A stretch of 64,000 nt of DNA, from the NCBI RefSeq assembly GCF_024199945.1, contig NZ_JANADP010000001.1, forward strand, positions 8,308,001 through 8,372,000, in the 5' to 3' direction. Positions within the stretch are counted from its first letter, which is position 1; the number at the start of each line of letters is the position of its first letter. Under the pieces are notes generated by a model. It was given only the letters and a program-made list of their open reading frames with translations, had not been told where the DNA came from and ran no database searches. The DNA comes from Bradyrhizobium sp. CCGUVB4N. Its GTDB lineage: Bacteria > Pseudomonadota > Alphaproteobacteria > Rhizobiales > Xanthobacteraceae. Shown here piece by piece: positions 1 through 7,894 of this stretch. The position numbers were made by a program, and so were the translations under genes.

Positions 1-75
1 CCCGCCGCGGTACGCAAGAGCGATCACCCTATTACCGCGGTTGCGATCGACGTACTTCATCCGTTGAGATGCTGA

Positions 76-288
76 CGAGATCTCCCAGAGCCCGCGCGAG
101 CTTACTCGATCGCCGTTGCGGCGCATGGCGACATCATGCCCACCATCAGGGCCTTGCAGAAGGCTGGCGTCACGAGCCTGCCCAAGATCGCCGCAGGGCT
201 GAACTCCCAAGGTATTCCGACGCCGCGCGCTTCGGAGCGTTGGCGCCCGGCCCAAGTGGCTCGCGTGCTCGGCAGGGGCTGCTCCTAG
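76..288 (+). pseudogene. C-terminal remnant of a serine recombinase
   Basis: The frame open from 76 (after a stop at 73-75) to the TAG at 286-288 reads like the extreme C-terminus of resolvase/invertase-type recombinases of rhizobia: a helical stretch, then GVTSLPKIAAGLNSQGIPTP, then RWRPAQVARVLGR. In intact family members this is the DNA-binding tail that follows the catalytic resolvase domain. No catalytic domain is visible in the 75 bases upstream, where the frame is closed, so this is a decayed fragment or the 3' end of a frameshifted gene extending left of the window. It marks the edge of an accessory segment. The family assignment rests on the tail motif alone. Confidence 0.55.
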
Positions 289-532
289 GATCAAGGTAGT
301 TGAAAAACGCCTGATCAGGGTAGTTGGGCGCGACTAGACCGGCGAGAGATTTATACCGCCCGAGGACCACGTGCTGATTCCACTCTAATCTATAGTCAGA
401 CAATCTTGTAACCGCAGGTAGTCCGGCTAGGATGGCTCCATGGCAGGGGTTTGAGATGGCGCGCGTCGTATTCCAGTTTTGTTTTCTGCTGGATTCGGCC
501 CTGCATACGCTGAAGGCAGGAGAGCATTAAAA

Positions 533-1261
533 ATGCTGGTGCGGGCGCGAATTGAAATTTCTGATACCGAAGGACCGACCTCTTCGCGTACCATGTTTTG
601 GAGAGAGTTTCTGCGTGGCTCGCCTCCGACATCATCAGCAGACGCCATGTTAGATGATCCAGCGAGAGCCGAGCGAGCCATTCGCAATAGGCTGCCCGGT
701 ACGTTGGGCTTCTACTTGAATCAAGATCCGGAGGAGTACGGATTCGGTTTCGGGAGGCGCCTTCGTCGATATCTCACTCCCGGCATTCGCGTAAGGATAA
801 GAGGCATTTCCTACGGGAGTATGGATCTTCTGCTTGACGTGTTGGGCGTCAGCAAAGAGACGTCCGAAGATGCGGTCTTGTCGTTGCTTGAGATGTACCT
901 GCCCGATGCTGTGAATGACGTGTTCGGCACGTCTGTCGAATTGGGAGCTAGCGCGACGAAAGTAGGCGAGGATGCTGGGATAGCGGCTACTCGTGCTGCA
1001 CGTATTCAAAGGCTGATCACAGCGACGCTTCTGGTGCCGCTCGCGCTGACTTTCGCCGTTTGCTACATCGTGTTTTTTGAGATGCGGAAGGACATGGAGA
1101 GCTTAAAAGCCCGAGAGGACAAAATTATAACCGAGAGTGCAGGCATGTTCCGCGCGCTGTTGGACCATAATGAAAAGCTCTCGAAGGTAATTCTGGAGCG
1201 AGCGCAAAATGAAAACAGCAAGCTCAAGCAAGCTCCGAACAGCGGTGATACAAAGCCATGA
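533..1261 (+). CDS. Hypothetical protein with one transmembrane helix
   Basis: The product has 242 residues and no family I recognise. The first two thirds are soluble and charged. One hydrophobic helix (LITATLLVPLALTFAVCYIV) lies near residues 165-185 and is followed by a charged, probably coiled-coil tail rich in K and E. The ATG at 533 is preferred over one 54 bases upstream because AGGAGA sits about ten bases before it. The gene is followed after 25 bases by the HNH gene, so the two are probably cotranscribed. GC is clearly lower than in the core genes to the right, consistent with acquisition. Membrane anchoring is inferred from hydropathy only. Confidence 0.6.
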   Translation: MLVRARIEISDTEGPTSSRTMFWREFLRGSPPTSSADAMLDDPARAERAIRNRLPGTLGFYLNQDPEEYGFGFGRRLRRYLTPGIRVRIRGISYGSMDLLLDVLGVSKETSEDAVLSLLEMYLPDAVNDVFGTSVELGASATKVGEDAGIAATRAARIQRLITATLLVPLALTFAVCYIVFFEMRKDMESLKAREDKIITESAGMFRALLDHNEKLSKVILERAQNENSKLKQAPNSGDTKP

Positions 1262-1286
1262 TGAGCGCGAGCGTTAGCGCGAGTGG

Positions 1287-2147
1287 ATGCGAAGAATGAC
1301 GAGCCGCGCTGATCTTAAGCCGCACGCACGGCTTCTTGTCATGGATATTCTCCGCTCTCTCGGAATGGACGTTTCACATTGGGCGAACATGAAGGGTGGG
1401 GCCGCGCGTGCGGCGAGCAATCCCAAATATTGTTACAACTGGTCTTTTCTGCAGCCAGGCGAGTTTGTTGTTGCTTGCCTCTGGCATGAAAACCTCAAAG
1501 AGCGCGACGGCAAAATCTACTATGAGGTCACTCGGGGCAAGTGGACGAGACCAAGAACTGAGCCAGGCACGGGCAGCGTCAACAAAAGAGCCAACGATTT
1601 CGATCAGCATTTGTGGGTCGCCTTCAGCGAAGCGCTGCCGCTTCGCATCATCTTTGTGCATGGTCCTCAGTCAGATGGCTCAGGACCAAGCAAGGTCGAG
1701 GCTCGTCTGCTTGATCCAGTCCCGTGGGCGATAGCGCATTACGACTTGGGCACGGGACGCTGTTCGATGGTGCGGGGTGCAGAGCCAGTTGCAACCAAAC
1801 TGAGCGCACAGGACGTTGAATTGTTTGCATTCGAGGGCGAGCAGAGGCGTCGATTTGTGATTCATCGCCGCCGCGAGAGCGCTATGCGTCGAGCAAAGAT
1901 CAACGAAGCCATCGGCAAGTCCGGCAAGTTAGTGTGTGAAGTGCCCAAGTGTGGTTTCGATTTTGAGGCCCGGTACGGCACGCTCGGCAAGGGCTACGCG
2001 CAGGTGCATCATTTGATGCCGCTGCACAAGGCCCCCCGCACCGGACGCATGGTTACACTCTCGGAGTTGGCTATAGTGTGTGCAAATTGCCATGCCATGA
2101 TCCACGCAGGTGGCAAATGTCGCGAACTCAACGATCTCATAAAGTGA
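1287..2147 (+). CDS. HNH endonuclease, McrA-like
   Basis: The 286-residue protein ends in a clear HNH nuclease domain: CEVPKC (217-222), a VHHLMPL core with catalytic His241-His242, and CANCHAMIH (265-273). The four cysteines fit the structural zinc site of the McrA-type ββα-metal fold. The N-terminal 200 residues carry the conserved-looking segment ANMKGGAARAASNPKYCYNW, possibly a target-recognition module; similar architectures are annotated as 5-methylcytosine-specific restriction protein A. No methyltransferase is adjacent, so a modification-dependent or defence role is only a possibility. ATG 1296 is an alternative start. The next gene begins 20 bases after the stop. Confidence 0.8.
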   Translation: MRRMTSRADLKPHARLLVMDILRSLGMDVSHWANMKGGAARAASNPKYCYNWSFLQPGEFVVACLWHENLKERDGKIYYEVTRGKWTRPRTEPGTGSVNKRANDFDQHLWVAFSEALPLRIIFVHGPQSDGSGPSKVEARLLDPVPWAIAHYDLGTGRCSMVRGAEPVATKLSAQDVELFAFEGEQRRRFVIHRRRESAMRRAKINEAIGKSGKLVCEVPKCGFDFEARYGTLGKGYAQVHHLMPLHKAPRTGRMVTLSELAIVCANCHAMIHAGGKCRELNDLIK

Positions 2148-2167
2148 ACATCGCCCAACGATCTAGG

Positions 2168-3175
2168 ATGGGACGAGCGTGGCTGCGGTCCTACTTACTG
2201 CGCGGTTTAGTGACCGCCGCTCTGGGGCTGTTGACTGCACCGCTGGCCGCATTCGCCGACACTTCCGATATCGAGCACCGCTGCACCGCTCTGTATCCGA
2301 GCATGACGCAGTACTTCGCGTGGAAGGACTGCGTGAAGGCGCAAACAGCGTATGAAGAAAACGAAGCTATGATACGGCGAGCGGAGGAACGTAAGCGCTC
2401 GAATGAGGAGGCCGCTCGACCATGCATAGCGGCAGATATTCCTCGCATGGAGAGCCTAGCCGCCAAGGTGAAGGCCTCGGTACTGGCGGATGCCCGATTG
2501 GAAGAAACGCAAGCAGCAATCGGACTGGTTTTAGAGAGTCAAGGCGTCATTGAGATCCCAGACAACGACATCCGTGAGAGGGTGCTGATCACCTCAATCC
2601 ATACGCAGTGCGCCTCCGATTTTCATTTTTTGATCAATGTTCGTGAGGGAAAAGATAAGAAGATCCGCTGGCTCCGGGTATCGGCCGAGAACGCTCCCGC
2701 TGGTTATCCGGCCAAGATTCACGACGAATTTGGAAACGAGTTTGAAGAGAATCGCGAGCGAGAACGCATGCGCGCCCAAGATGCGGCCTTCCAAGAGAGC
2801 CTTCGGGCGCACATGGCCGACGAGGAACGAAAGGCCAAAGAGGTGCGTCGAGAATTTCTCAAGAGCGTCAAAATCAGCAACCTTCGACTAACGTGTGACA
2901 AGCCTGATCTTTGCACGATGCGCACAATAGAATTCAAGGTGACGAATGTTTCGCAGAGCCCGGTTAAAGACGTTTCCTTCGGGTGGATGTTCGCGTCAAA
3001 GGCGACCGATTGCCCAGCAGAACTTGGGACAAACGAGCGCAGAATCGGCGCAATTCTTCAACCCGGTCAATCCCGAACAGAATCTATCGTCATTTTCGGG
3101 ACGCCAGCAGCTGGCGATGCGAAGCTCTGCCTCAAGGTTACCGATCTGCGTGGGTTGGAGCGGTGGGAGCATTAA
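2168..3175 (+). CDS. Secreted or periplasmic protein of unknown function
   Basis: The 335-residue product starts at an ATG after the HNH stop and has a signal peptide (LRGLVTAALGLLTAPLAAFA, cleavage near residue 31). A short cysteine-containing region follows, then a long charged helical stretch rich in E, R and K (coiled-coil likely). The last ~90 residues (LRLTCDKPDLC, then a VTNVSQSPVKDVSF segment) look like a β-sandwich of the kind used for protein-protein contact. Cysteine pairs suit an oxidising compartment. It lies between the HNH and DUF4238 genes on the same strand. I do not recognise the family. Confidence 0.6.
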   Translation: MGRAWLRSYLLRGLVTAALGLLTAPLAAFADTSDIEHRCTALYPSMTQYFAWKDCVKAQTAYEENEAMIRRAEERKRSNEEAARPCIAADIPRMESLAAKVKASVLADARLEETQAAIGLVLESQGVIEIPDNDIRERVLITSIHTQCASDFHFLINVREGKDKKIRWLRVSAENAPAGYPAKIHDEFGNEFEENRERERMRAQDAAFQESLRAHMADEERKAKEVRREFLKSVKISNLRLTCDKPDLCTMRTIEFKVTNVSQSPVKDVSFGWMFASKATDCPAELGTNERRIGAILQPGQSRTESIVIFGTPAAGDAKLCLKVTDLRGLERWEH

Positions 3176-3222
3176 TTCGAAGACCGATTTGATCACGCAG
3201 AAACAGGTTTTGCGTCTCGTTC

Positions 3223-4500
3223 ATGAAATACAAGGAAAATCACTACGTACCCCGCTGGTATCAAGAAAAATTCTTGCCTTCCGTCGGAGAGCGCAAGTTC
3301 TATTACCTTGATCTAAAACCCGAGCAGTTTCGCGACCCAAATGGGGTTCTGCGTACAAAGCGCACGACGAACGGTTGGCAGCGCTGGGGCACGTCGTCGT
3401 GCTTCAAGGAGACTGATCTCTACACTACTAAGTACGGACAGTATGAGTCGACCGAGATCGAGCGATTCTTCTTTGGTAAAGTCGATGAAAATGGGCGGAA
3501 GGCCGTCGATCTTTTTTCACGATATAACTCATTCGACGACTTCAGCGGCGATACGTCTCCCCAAGAGGCGTTCAATTCTCTGCTAACTTACATGAGCGTG
3601 CAAAAATTTCGTACGCCGAAGGGGCTAAAGTATCTTTCCTCGCTGATACGAGTGTCGTCGAAGAACCGATTGCTGCTTGAACTTCAGCGCCTGCAGAACT
3701 TGCATTGCGCATTATGGACTGAGTGTGTGTGGGCTATCGCGTCCGCTGACGGGGCGGAGACGAAATTCATCGTTAGCGACCATCCCGTCACCGTCTACAA
3801 CCGAGACATCTTCCCGGAGGGCGAGTATGCGCGGGTCCACACCGATCCCGACATTCGCATGAACGGGACGCACACGTTCTTTGCGTTGAGCCCCACAAGA
3901 ATTCTCATCCTGACGAACCTATCATGGGCGCGAAATCCGTACGGCAAGACTGAGACGTTCCGCCCGAACCCCGGGCTCTTTCGGGATGCGATGTTCAATT
4001 TCACCGCAATTCAGACGGGCCGCCAGCTTGAGGATGTCGAAGTCAACCAAATTAACTTCATCATGAAGCGGCGGGCGCAGAGGTTTATAGCGTCTCCGCA
4101 GGAGGAGTGGCTGTATCCCGAACGCAAAATTCCATCTGAGCACTGGCGAAAGCTGGACGATCGCTACTTGCTCATGCCCGATCCTCGCGGTCTGCACATG
4201 GGTGGACAGATGATCATCGGCTACGAGGGGGGAAGGGGCGAAGCGTTCGACGAGTACGGCCGCCGACCATGGCAGAAGGGGTATCGCAAAGACACTGATG
4301 CTACTGAGGCGCGCACACTTCGCGCCTTTCAGGGAGAATTTGCTCGCTTGTTTGGACCGAAGCGACGAGGGGTAAGCGATGACTTCGGCGGGCGACGATC
4401 CGACACAGATGATGCCGAGTATCATCAATACCATCTTGATCTGGAGAAGCGGAATCTTCCGGCCGGATTGAAGTCACGGGGCAACGCCCGCGCGATTTAA
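3223..4500 (+). CDS. DUF4238 domain-containing protein
   Basis: The 425-residue protein opens with KENHYVPRWYQEKFL, the N-terminal signature of DUF4238 (HYVP-x-x-Y/F), and contains FIVSDHPVTVYN near residue 187, matching the family's central 'SDxPV' motif. The biochemical function of DUF4238 is not established; members are scattered in accessory regions of bacterial genomes. The C-terminal ~100 residues are polar and poorly conserved-looking. It is the last gene of the four-gene accessory set, starting 47 bases after the preceding stop, and no terminator is visible after it. Confidence 0.75.
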   Translation: MKYKENHYVPRWYQEKFLPSVGERKFYYLDLKPEQFRDPNGVLRTKRTTNGWQRWGTSSCFKETDLYTTKYGQYESTEIERFFFGKVDENGRKAVDLFSRYNSFDDFSGDTSPQEAFNSLLTYMSVQKFRTPKGLKYLSSLIRVSSKNRLLLELQRLQNLHCALWTECVWAIASADGAETKFIVSDHPVTVYNRDIFPEGEYARVHTDPDIRMNGTHTFFALSPTRILILTNLSWARNPYGKTETFRPNPGLFRDAMFNFTAIQTGRQLEDVEVNQINFIMKRRAQRFIASPQEEWLYPERKIPSEHWRKLDDRYLLMPDPRGLHMGGQMIIGYEGGRGEAFDEYGRRPWQKGYRKDTDATEARTLRAFQGEFARLFGPKRRGVSDDFGGRRSDTDDAEYHQYHLDLEKRNLPAGLKSRGNARAI

Positions 4501-5011
4501 GGTCGAGGAAAATCTGTTTTTGAGCAAGGTGGTAGCCGGAGCAGCAAATCACCGTTAGGCGCTCAATCATGCAGCGCTCTAGCGAGCAGATAGCCAGCCC
4601 CTCGCGCTTCACCCGCTCCAGAAGTGACCAACGGGCGGTTGCCGCCGGGCATTGACGGCCACAGCCTCCAAGCTCGCCGCTGAAGAGAGCTGGTTCGCGG
4701 GTACGAAGCGGACTTCATCATCACGTCAGAGGTGGACCGCGGCTTGGTTCACGTGGCTGCTGGACTGCCCCCTGAGGTGAGACACGATATTTTCGGTGAC
4801 AGTGGGGTTGTCACGATGCGGTACCGCAGGGTTGCGCGAAGGCGCTTTCGAATTCAGGGCGCTGGTGCCTCCCCTTCCCGCCATTCGGGGGCGCGCGCAG
4901 CGCGAGCCCGGAACCATCGGGCCCCAATGTCGGTGGATGAATGGATTCCGGGCTCGTCGCTTCGCGACGCCCCGGAATGACAGAGGCGCGCGTTAGCATG
5001 ACGGCGCAGCG
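4501..5011. other. Intergenic stretch, no credible gene
   Basis: Short open frames are present here, but none has a ribosome-binding site or a recognisable product. The right part (from about 4860) carries a palindromic dispersed element. The region separates the lower-GC accessory genes from the core genes transcribed leftward. I see no transposase, integrase or tRNA in it. Confidence 0.5.
4943..4981. repeat. Palindromic intergenic repeat element
   Basis: The arms GATTCCGGG and CCCGGAAT enclose an inner GTCGC-ttc-GCGAC hairpin, so the whole stretch folds into one stem-loop. Elements of this form are common between genes in Bradyrhizobium and Rhodopseudomonas. It lies just past the end of the leftward winged-helix gene. 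Confidence 0.6.
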
Positions 5012-5314
5012 CTACACCTGCTTCCCCGCAATGATCTCCTGCAACGTCGCCACATGCCGCGCAAAGGCGCCGCGGCCGTCTGCCGTGGCCATCACCGTCG
5101 TCTGCGGCTTCTTCCCCACGAAAGCCTTCTCCACCGAGACGTAGCCCGCTTTCGCTAGGGTCTCGATGTGGGCACCGAGATTGCCGTCGGTGGCGCCGGT
5201 GAGTTTCTTCAGCCGTGCGAATTCGAGGCCCGAGGCGGTCGCCGGGAGCGAATTCAGTGCGGCCATGATCTTGAGCCGCAGCGGCTGATGGATGATGTCG
5301 TCGAGCTCGGCCAT
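5012..5314 (-). CDS. Winged-helix transcriptional regulator
   Basis: The 100-residue protein matches the small MarR/PadR-like 'winged helix DNA-binding' family: MAELDDIIHQPLRLKIMAAL, then LKKLTGATDGNLGAHIETL as the helix-turn-helix and KAGYVSVEKAFVGKKPQT as the wing. Such proteins usually bind DNA as dimers and often repress a linked membrane-protein operon. It is the last of three leftward genes, starting four bases after the stop of the membrane protein, so it is almost certainly cotranscribed with it. The effector is unknown. Confidence 0.8.
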   Translation of the reverse strand: MAELDDIIHQPLRLKIMAALNSLPATASGLEFARLKKLTGATDGNLGAHIETLAKAGYVSVEKAFVGKKPQTTVMATADGRGAFARHVATLQEIIAGKQV

Positions 5315-5318
5315 GGCG

Positions 5319-5873
5319 CTAGCTCCGCCGCATCCAGAGGCCGCCGACGATCAGGCCGGCGCCGTTGACGACAGCCATCCACGGCAGGAAGGCATCACCG
5401 GTGACGAAGAAATAGCCGACCAGCGTCAGGCCGGTGATCGCGAGCGCGATGACGACGAAGGCCGTGCCGAACCACAGCCCCGCCAGCGCGTAGAACAGCA
5501 TGAAATAGATGGTCCAGAACGCGCCTTGTTGACGCGACGTGAAGTGACCGAGCACATGCGCGCACAGGAAGCCGAAGGCGATGAACATCAGGAAGGCGAG
5601 CAGGATTCGCATGTCGAAGCTGCGCACGCCGGTCGACGCCTGGTTCGCCGCGCTGATCGCGAACGAGCCGGCGATGCCGAGGCCATAGACCGCGAGCCAG
5701 TAGTAATTGGCGCCTTGCGGCAACAGCCAGGTCGCGATGTCTGCCGCGAACACCAGCACGCCCCACAGGATCATCATCCGGCTGGCGAGATCGTAGATGC
5801 GCGACTGCCGCACGCGCTGGACGATGTCGTCGATCTCGGCCAGCGCCTCGGCGGCCTGCTTGCTGTCGATCAT
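5319..5873 (-). CDS. Multi-pass membrane protein of unknown function
   Basis: The 184-residue product has a short acidic cytoplasmic N-terminus and about five hydrophobic segments (MMILWGVLVFAADIATWLL, YWLAVYGLGIAGSFAIS, ILLAFLMFIAFGFLCAHVL and two more). The ATG at 5873 is chosen because GGAGG lies five bases upstream; an ATG at 5885, overlapping the stop of the upstream gene, is an alternative. It sits between a YciB-like protein and a winged-helix regulator in one operon. I do not recognise a named family; the pairing with a small winged-helix protein recurs in alphaproteobacteria. Confidence 0.65.
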   Translation of the reverse strand: MIDSKQAAEALAEIDDIVQRVRQSRIYDLASRMMILWGVLVFAADIATWLLPQGANYYWLAVYGLGIAGSFAISAANQASTGVRSFDMRILLAFLMFIAFGFLCAHVLGHFTSRQQGAFWTIYFMLFYALAGLWFGTAFVVIALAITGLTLVGYFFVTGDAFLPWMAVVNGAGLIVGGLWMRRS

Positions 5874-5884
5874 GTCGGCCTCCA

Positions 5885-6475
5885 TCAACCCGGCATCATC
5901 GCAGCATCGTGCGCGCGTTCGACGGCATGTCGACGACGCGCGGCAGCGATGGTGCGCAGGAATGCGTAACCGATCAGGAACATCGCGGCCTTGCTGACGA
6001 TGCCATAGATCGACATGGCCACCGACCAGGTCGCAACGTCGACATTGAGCGCGACGATCACGTTCAGCGCCGCCGAGACGAACATCAGGCCCGACCAGGC
6101 GTAGCCGACGATGATGGCGATGTCAGGCACCAGCTCGATCGCGATCGGCGGCAGATAGCGGTTCATCCATCCCCGCTTCAGCATCACTACCCCGACGATG
6201 ACGTAGATCACGCTCGGCTTGATCATCACGAAGCGCGGATCGTCGGTGAGCAGCGTGACGGTGCCGGCGCCGAGCACCAGAAACAGGCTCATCCACTGCA
6301 TGGTGTCGATCGGCTTGCGGCGCGCCGCCTGCCAGCCGATCTGGGCGATGCCCAGCGCCATGCCGAGCACGACGGACAGGGTCACATTGTGGGTCAGCAG
6401 ATAGAGCACGAGAAACAACAGCGTCGCCGCCATGTCGAGCAGCAGCAATTTTCCAGCCGCGAACAGGTTCTTCAT
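5885..6475 (-). CDS. YciB/IspZ-like inner-membrane protein
   Basis: The 196-residue product resembles the YciB (septation protein IspZ) family, a multi-pass inner-membrane protein linked to cell-envelope integrity: LLTDDPRFVMIKPSVIYVIV corresponds to the conserved D-x-R-F-x-x-x-K-P-x-x-x-Y motif. About five membrane helices are visible. The ATG at 6475 has GGAGG five bases upstream. Unlike canonical yciB it heads an operon with a second membrane protein and a winged-helix regulator, so it may be a divergent paralogue rather than the housekeeping copy. Confidence 0.65.
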   Translation of the reverse strand: MKNLFAAGKLLLLDMAATLLFLVLYLLTHNVTLSVVLGMALGIAQIGWQAARRKPIDTMQWMSLFLVLGAGTVTLLTDDPRFVMIKPSVIYVIVGVVMLKRGWMNRYLPPIAIELVPDIAIIVGYAWSGLMFVSAALNVIVALNVDVATWSVAMSIYGIVSKAAMFLIGYAFLRTIAAARRRHAVERAHDAAMMPG

Positions 6476-6545
6476 GGGAGCCTCCACGGCTTGCCGGCAA
6501 CGGCAGGGCAATCGCATATGGATTTCACGAGGACATCTGCGGCTT

Positions 6546-6706
6546 GCTCCGCCTCTCCCGCTTGCGGGAGAGGCCGACGCGCCCCGGGCGATGCGTCAGC
6601 ATCGTCCCGTGCGCGGCGGGTGAGGGTTCTTTCCTCTGGGCGAGTGCCCCGTTGCGGAGAGACCCCCACCCCAACCCTCCCCCGCAAGCGGGAGAGGGAG
6701 CGCAGC
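6546..6706. repeat. Dispersed intergenic inverted repeat (CTCTCCCGC-type)
   Basis: The outer arms CCTCTCCCGCTTGCGGGAGAGG and CCCGCAAGCGGGAGAGGG are each palindromic, with 'GGTGAGGG' and 'CCCCCACCCC' segments between them. Related copies occur at 9570-9716 and 31915-32113. It fills most of the 289-base gap between the hydrolase and YciB-like genes. Confidence 0.6.
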
Positions 6707-6764
6707 GCCGATGCCGCCGCGTTGTGCACATTATATGCGATGGCCCTTCCACCAACGGGTCGCA

Positions 6765-7775
6765 TCATGACTGCCCCGCCCCTCTGGTCGCCACGTCCTC
6801 GGCGATGGCATTGACTGCCTTCGGATTGGTGACCATGCCCATGTGGTTGACGCCGTCGATCAGCTTGACGTCGACCGAGGGTTTGATGGCCTGCACGGTC
6901 TCGGCGTATTTGGCGGAGATCATCATCTCGTCCTCGGCGCCGCCGAAGATCGTCATCGGATGCGTCACGAGCGGCAGATCGAGGCGATAGCCGTGCGTGG
7001 CGAAATTGCGCATCAGGCGGTCGGAATAGGTCGGCGTCAGGAAGCGCTCCGAATTCGGCGGCACGGCGAAGGCGAGCACGGGCAGCTGCGAACAGCAGTC
7101 GATGCCGAGCTTGCGCAGCGCGGTGAGGCCGAGGAAGCGCGGGATGTCGGCGTTGGCCCAGCCGCCCGAATGCGGCATGTTGGTCGGCGCGTCATAGCCG
7201 AGATAGGGCGCGACCAGCACGGTACGCACGAACAGGTCCTGCACGATCGGCGTCGCGGCGACTCGCAACGAGAAGCCGCCGCCGGCGGAGTGGCCGATGA
7301 GAGTCAGCGGCAGATCCGGCGCGCTCCTGCGGACATGGGCGACGAAATCGACGAGGTCGTCCTCGAGCTGGCCGACATAACCGATGTCGCCGCGCGTGCC
7401 CGATGCGCCATGGCCGCGCGTATCCAGCGCCCAGGTCTCGACGCCATGCGCTGATATCGCCGATGTCAGGGCGTGATTGATCGTGCCGGACGAGCCGGAC
7501 GAACCGTGGATGAAGATCGTGCCGCGCCCGGTGTCGGAGCCGCCGGCGGCGTAATGGCGATAACCGAGCCAGGTGCCGTCGCGGGCCTGGAAGCGCTCGA
7601 GCGCCGGCAGCGTCGACATGTCGACGCCCTTGCGGGAGTCGGAGACCGAGCGCAGCTCCGGCGGCCGCTGCAGGGGCGTTGCGATCAGGGCGGTGAGGAT
7701 CAGCGCCACTGCGCCGACGGCGCAGAGACCCCATTTCAACAGGCCGAGGGCACCTCGCAGCAACTGCTTCGCCAT
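6765..7775 (-). CDS. Alpha/beta hydrolase, membrane-anchored
   Basis: The 336-residue protein starts with a hydrophobic anchor or uncleaved signal (LLKWGLCAVGAVALILTALI). The α/β-hydrolase core follows: the oxyanion-hole loop IFIHGSSGSSG, the nucleophile elbow GHSAGGG, an acid residue in FGGAEDEM and the C-terminal catalytic His in GVNHMGMV. This resembles monoacylglycerol-lipase or lysophospholipase-like hydrolases, but the substrate cannot be read from sequence. GGGAG lies upstream of the start. The promoter region facing xseA contains an AT-rich imperfect palindrome. Confidence 0.8.
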   Translation of the reverse strand: MAKQLLRGALGLLKWGLCAVGAVALILTALIATPLQRPPELRSVSDSRKGVDMSTLPALERFQARDGTWLGYRHYAAGGSDTGRGTIFIHGSSGSSGTINHALTSAISAHGVETWALDTRGHGASGTRGDIGYVGQLEDDLVDFVAHVRRSAPDLPLTLIGHSAGGGFSLRVAATPIVQDLFVRTVLVAPYLGYDAPTNMPHSGGWANADIPRFLGLTALRKLGIDCCSQLPVLAFAVPPNSERFLTPTYSDRLMRNFATHGYRLDLPLVTHPMTIFGGAEDEMMISAKYAETVQAIKPSVDVKLIDGVNHMGMVTNPKAVNAIAEDVATRGAGQS

Positions 7776-7805
7776 GGCGCAAACTCCCTGATCGGATCAT
7801 CAATA

Positions 7806-7832
7806 GAGAACTCTATATTACAGAGTACTCTC
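7806..7832. promoter_or_regulatory. AT-rich inverted repeat, possible operator
   Basis: In the gap between the divergent hydrolase and xseA genes, ACTCT (7810-7814) pairs with AGAGT (7822-7826), and AGAGTACTCT (7822-7831) is itself a perfect palindrome. It lies about 30 bases upstream of the hydrolase start, where a repressor could act. No regulator is adjacent, so assignment is speculative. Confidence 0.3.
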
Positions 7833-7894
7833 CCGATCAAGTCCCGGATTGGCGCCGCGCTGCGAAAATCCTTAACGTCGGGTCTGACCCCAAA

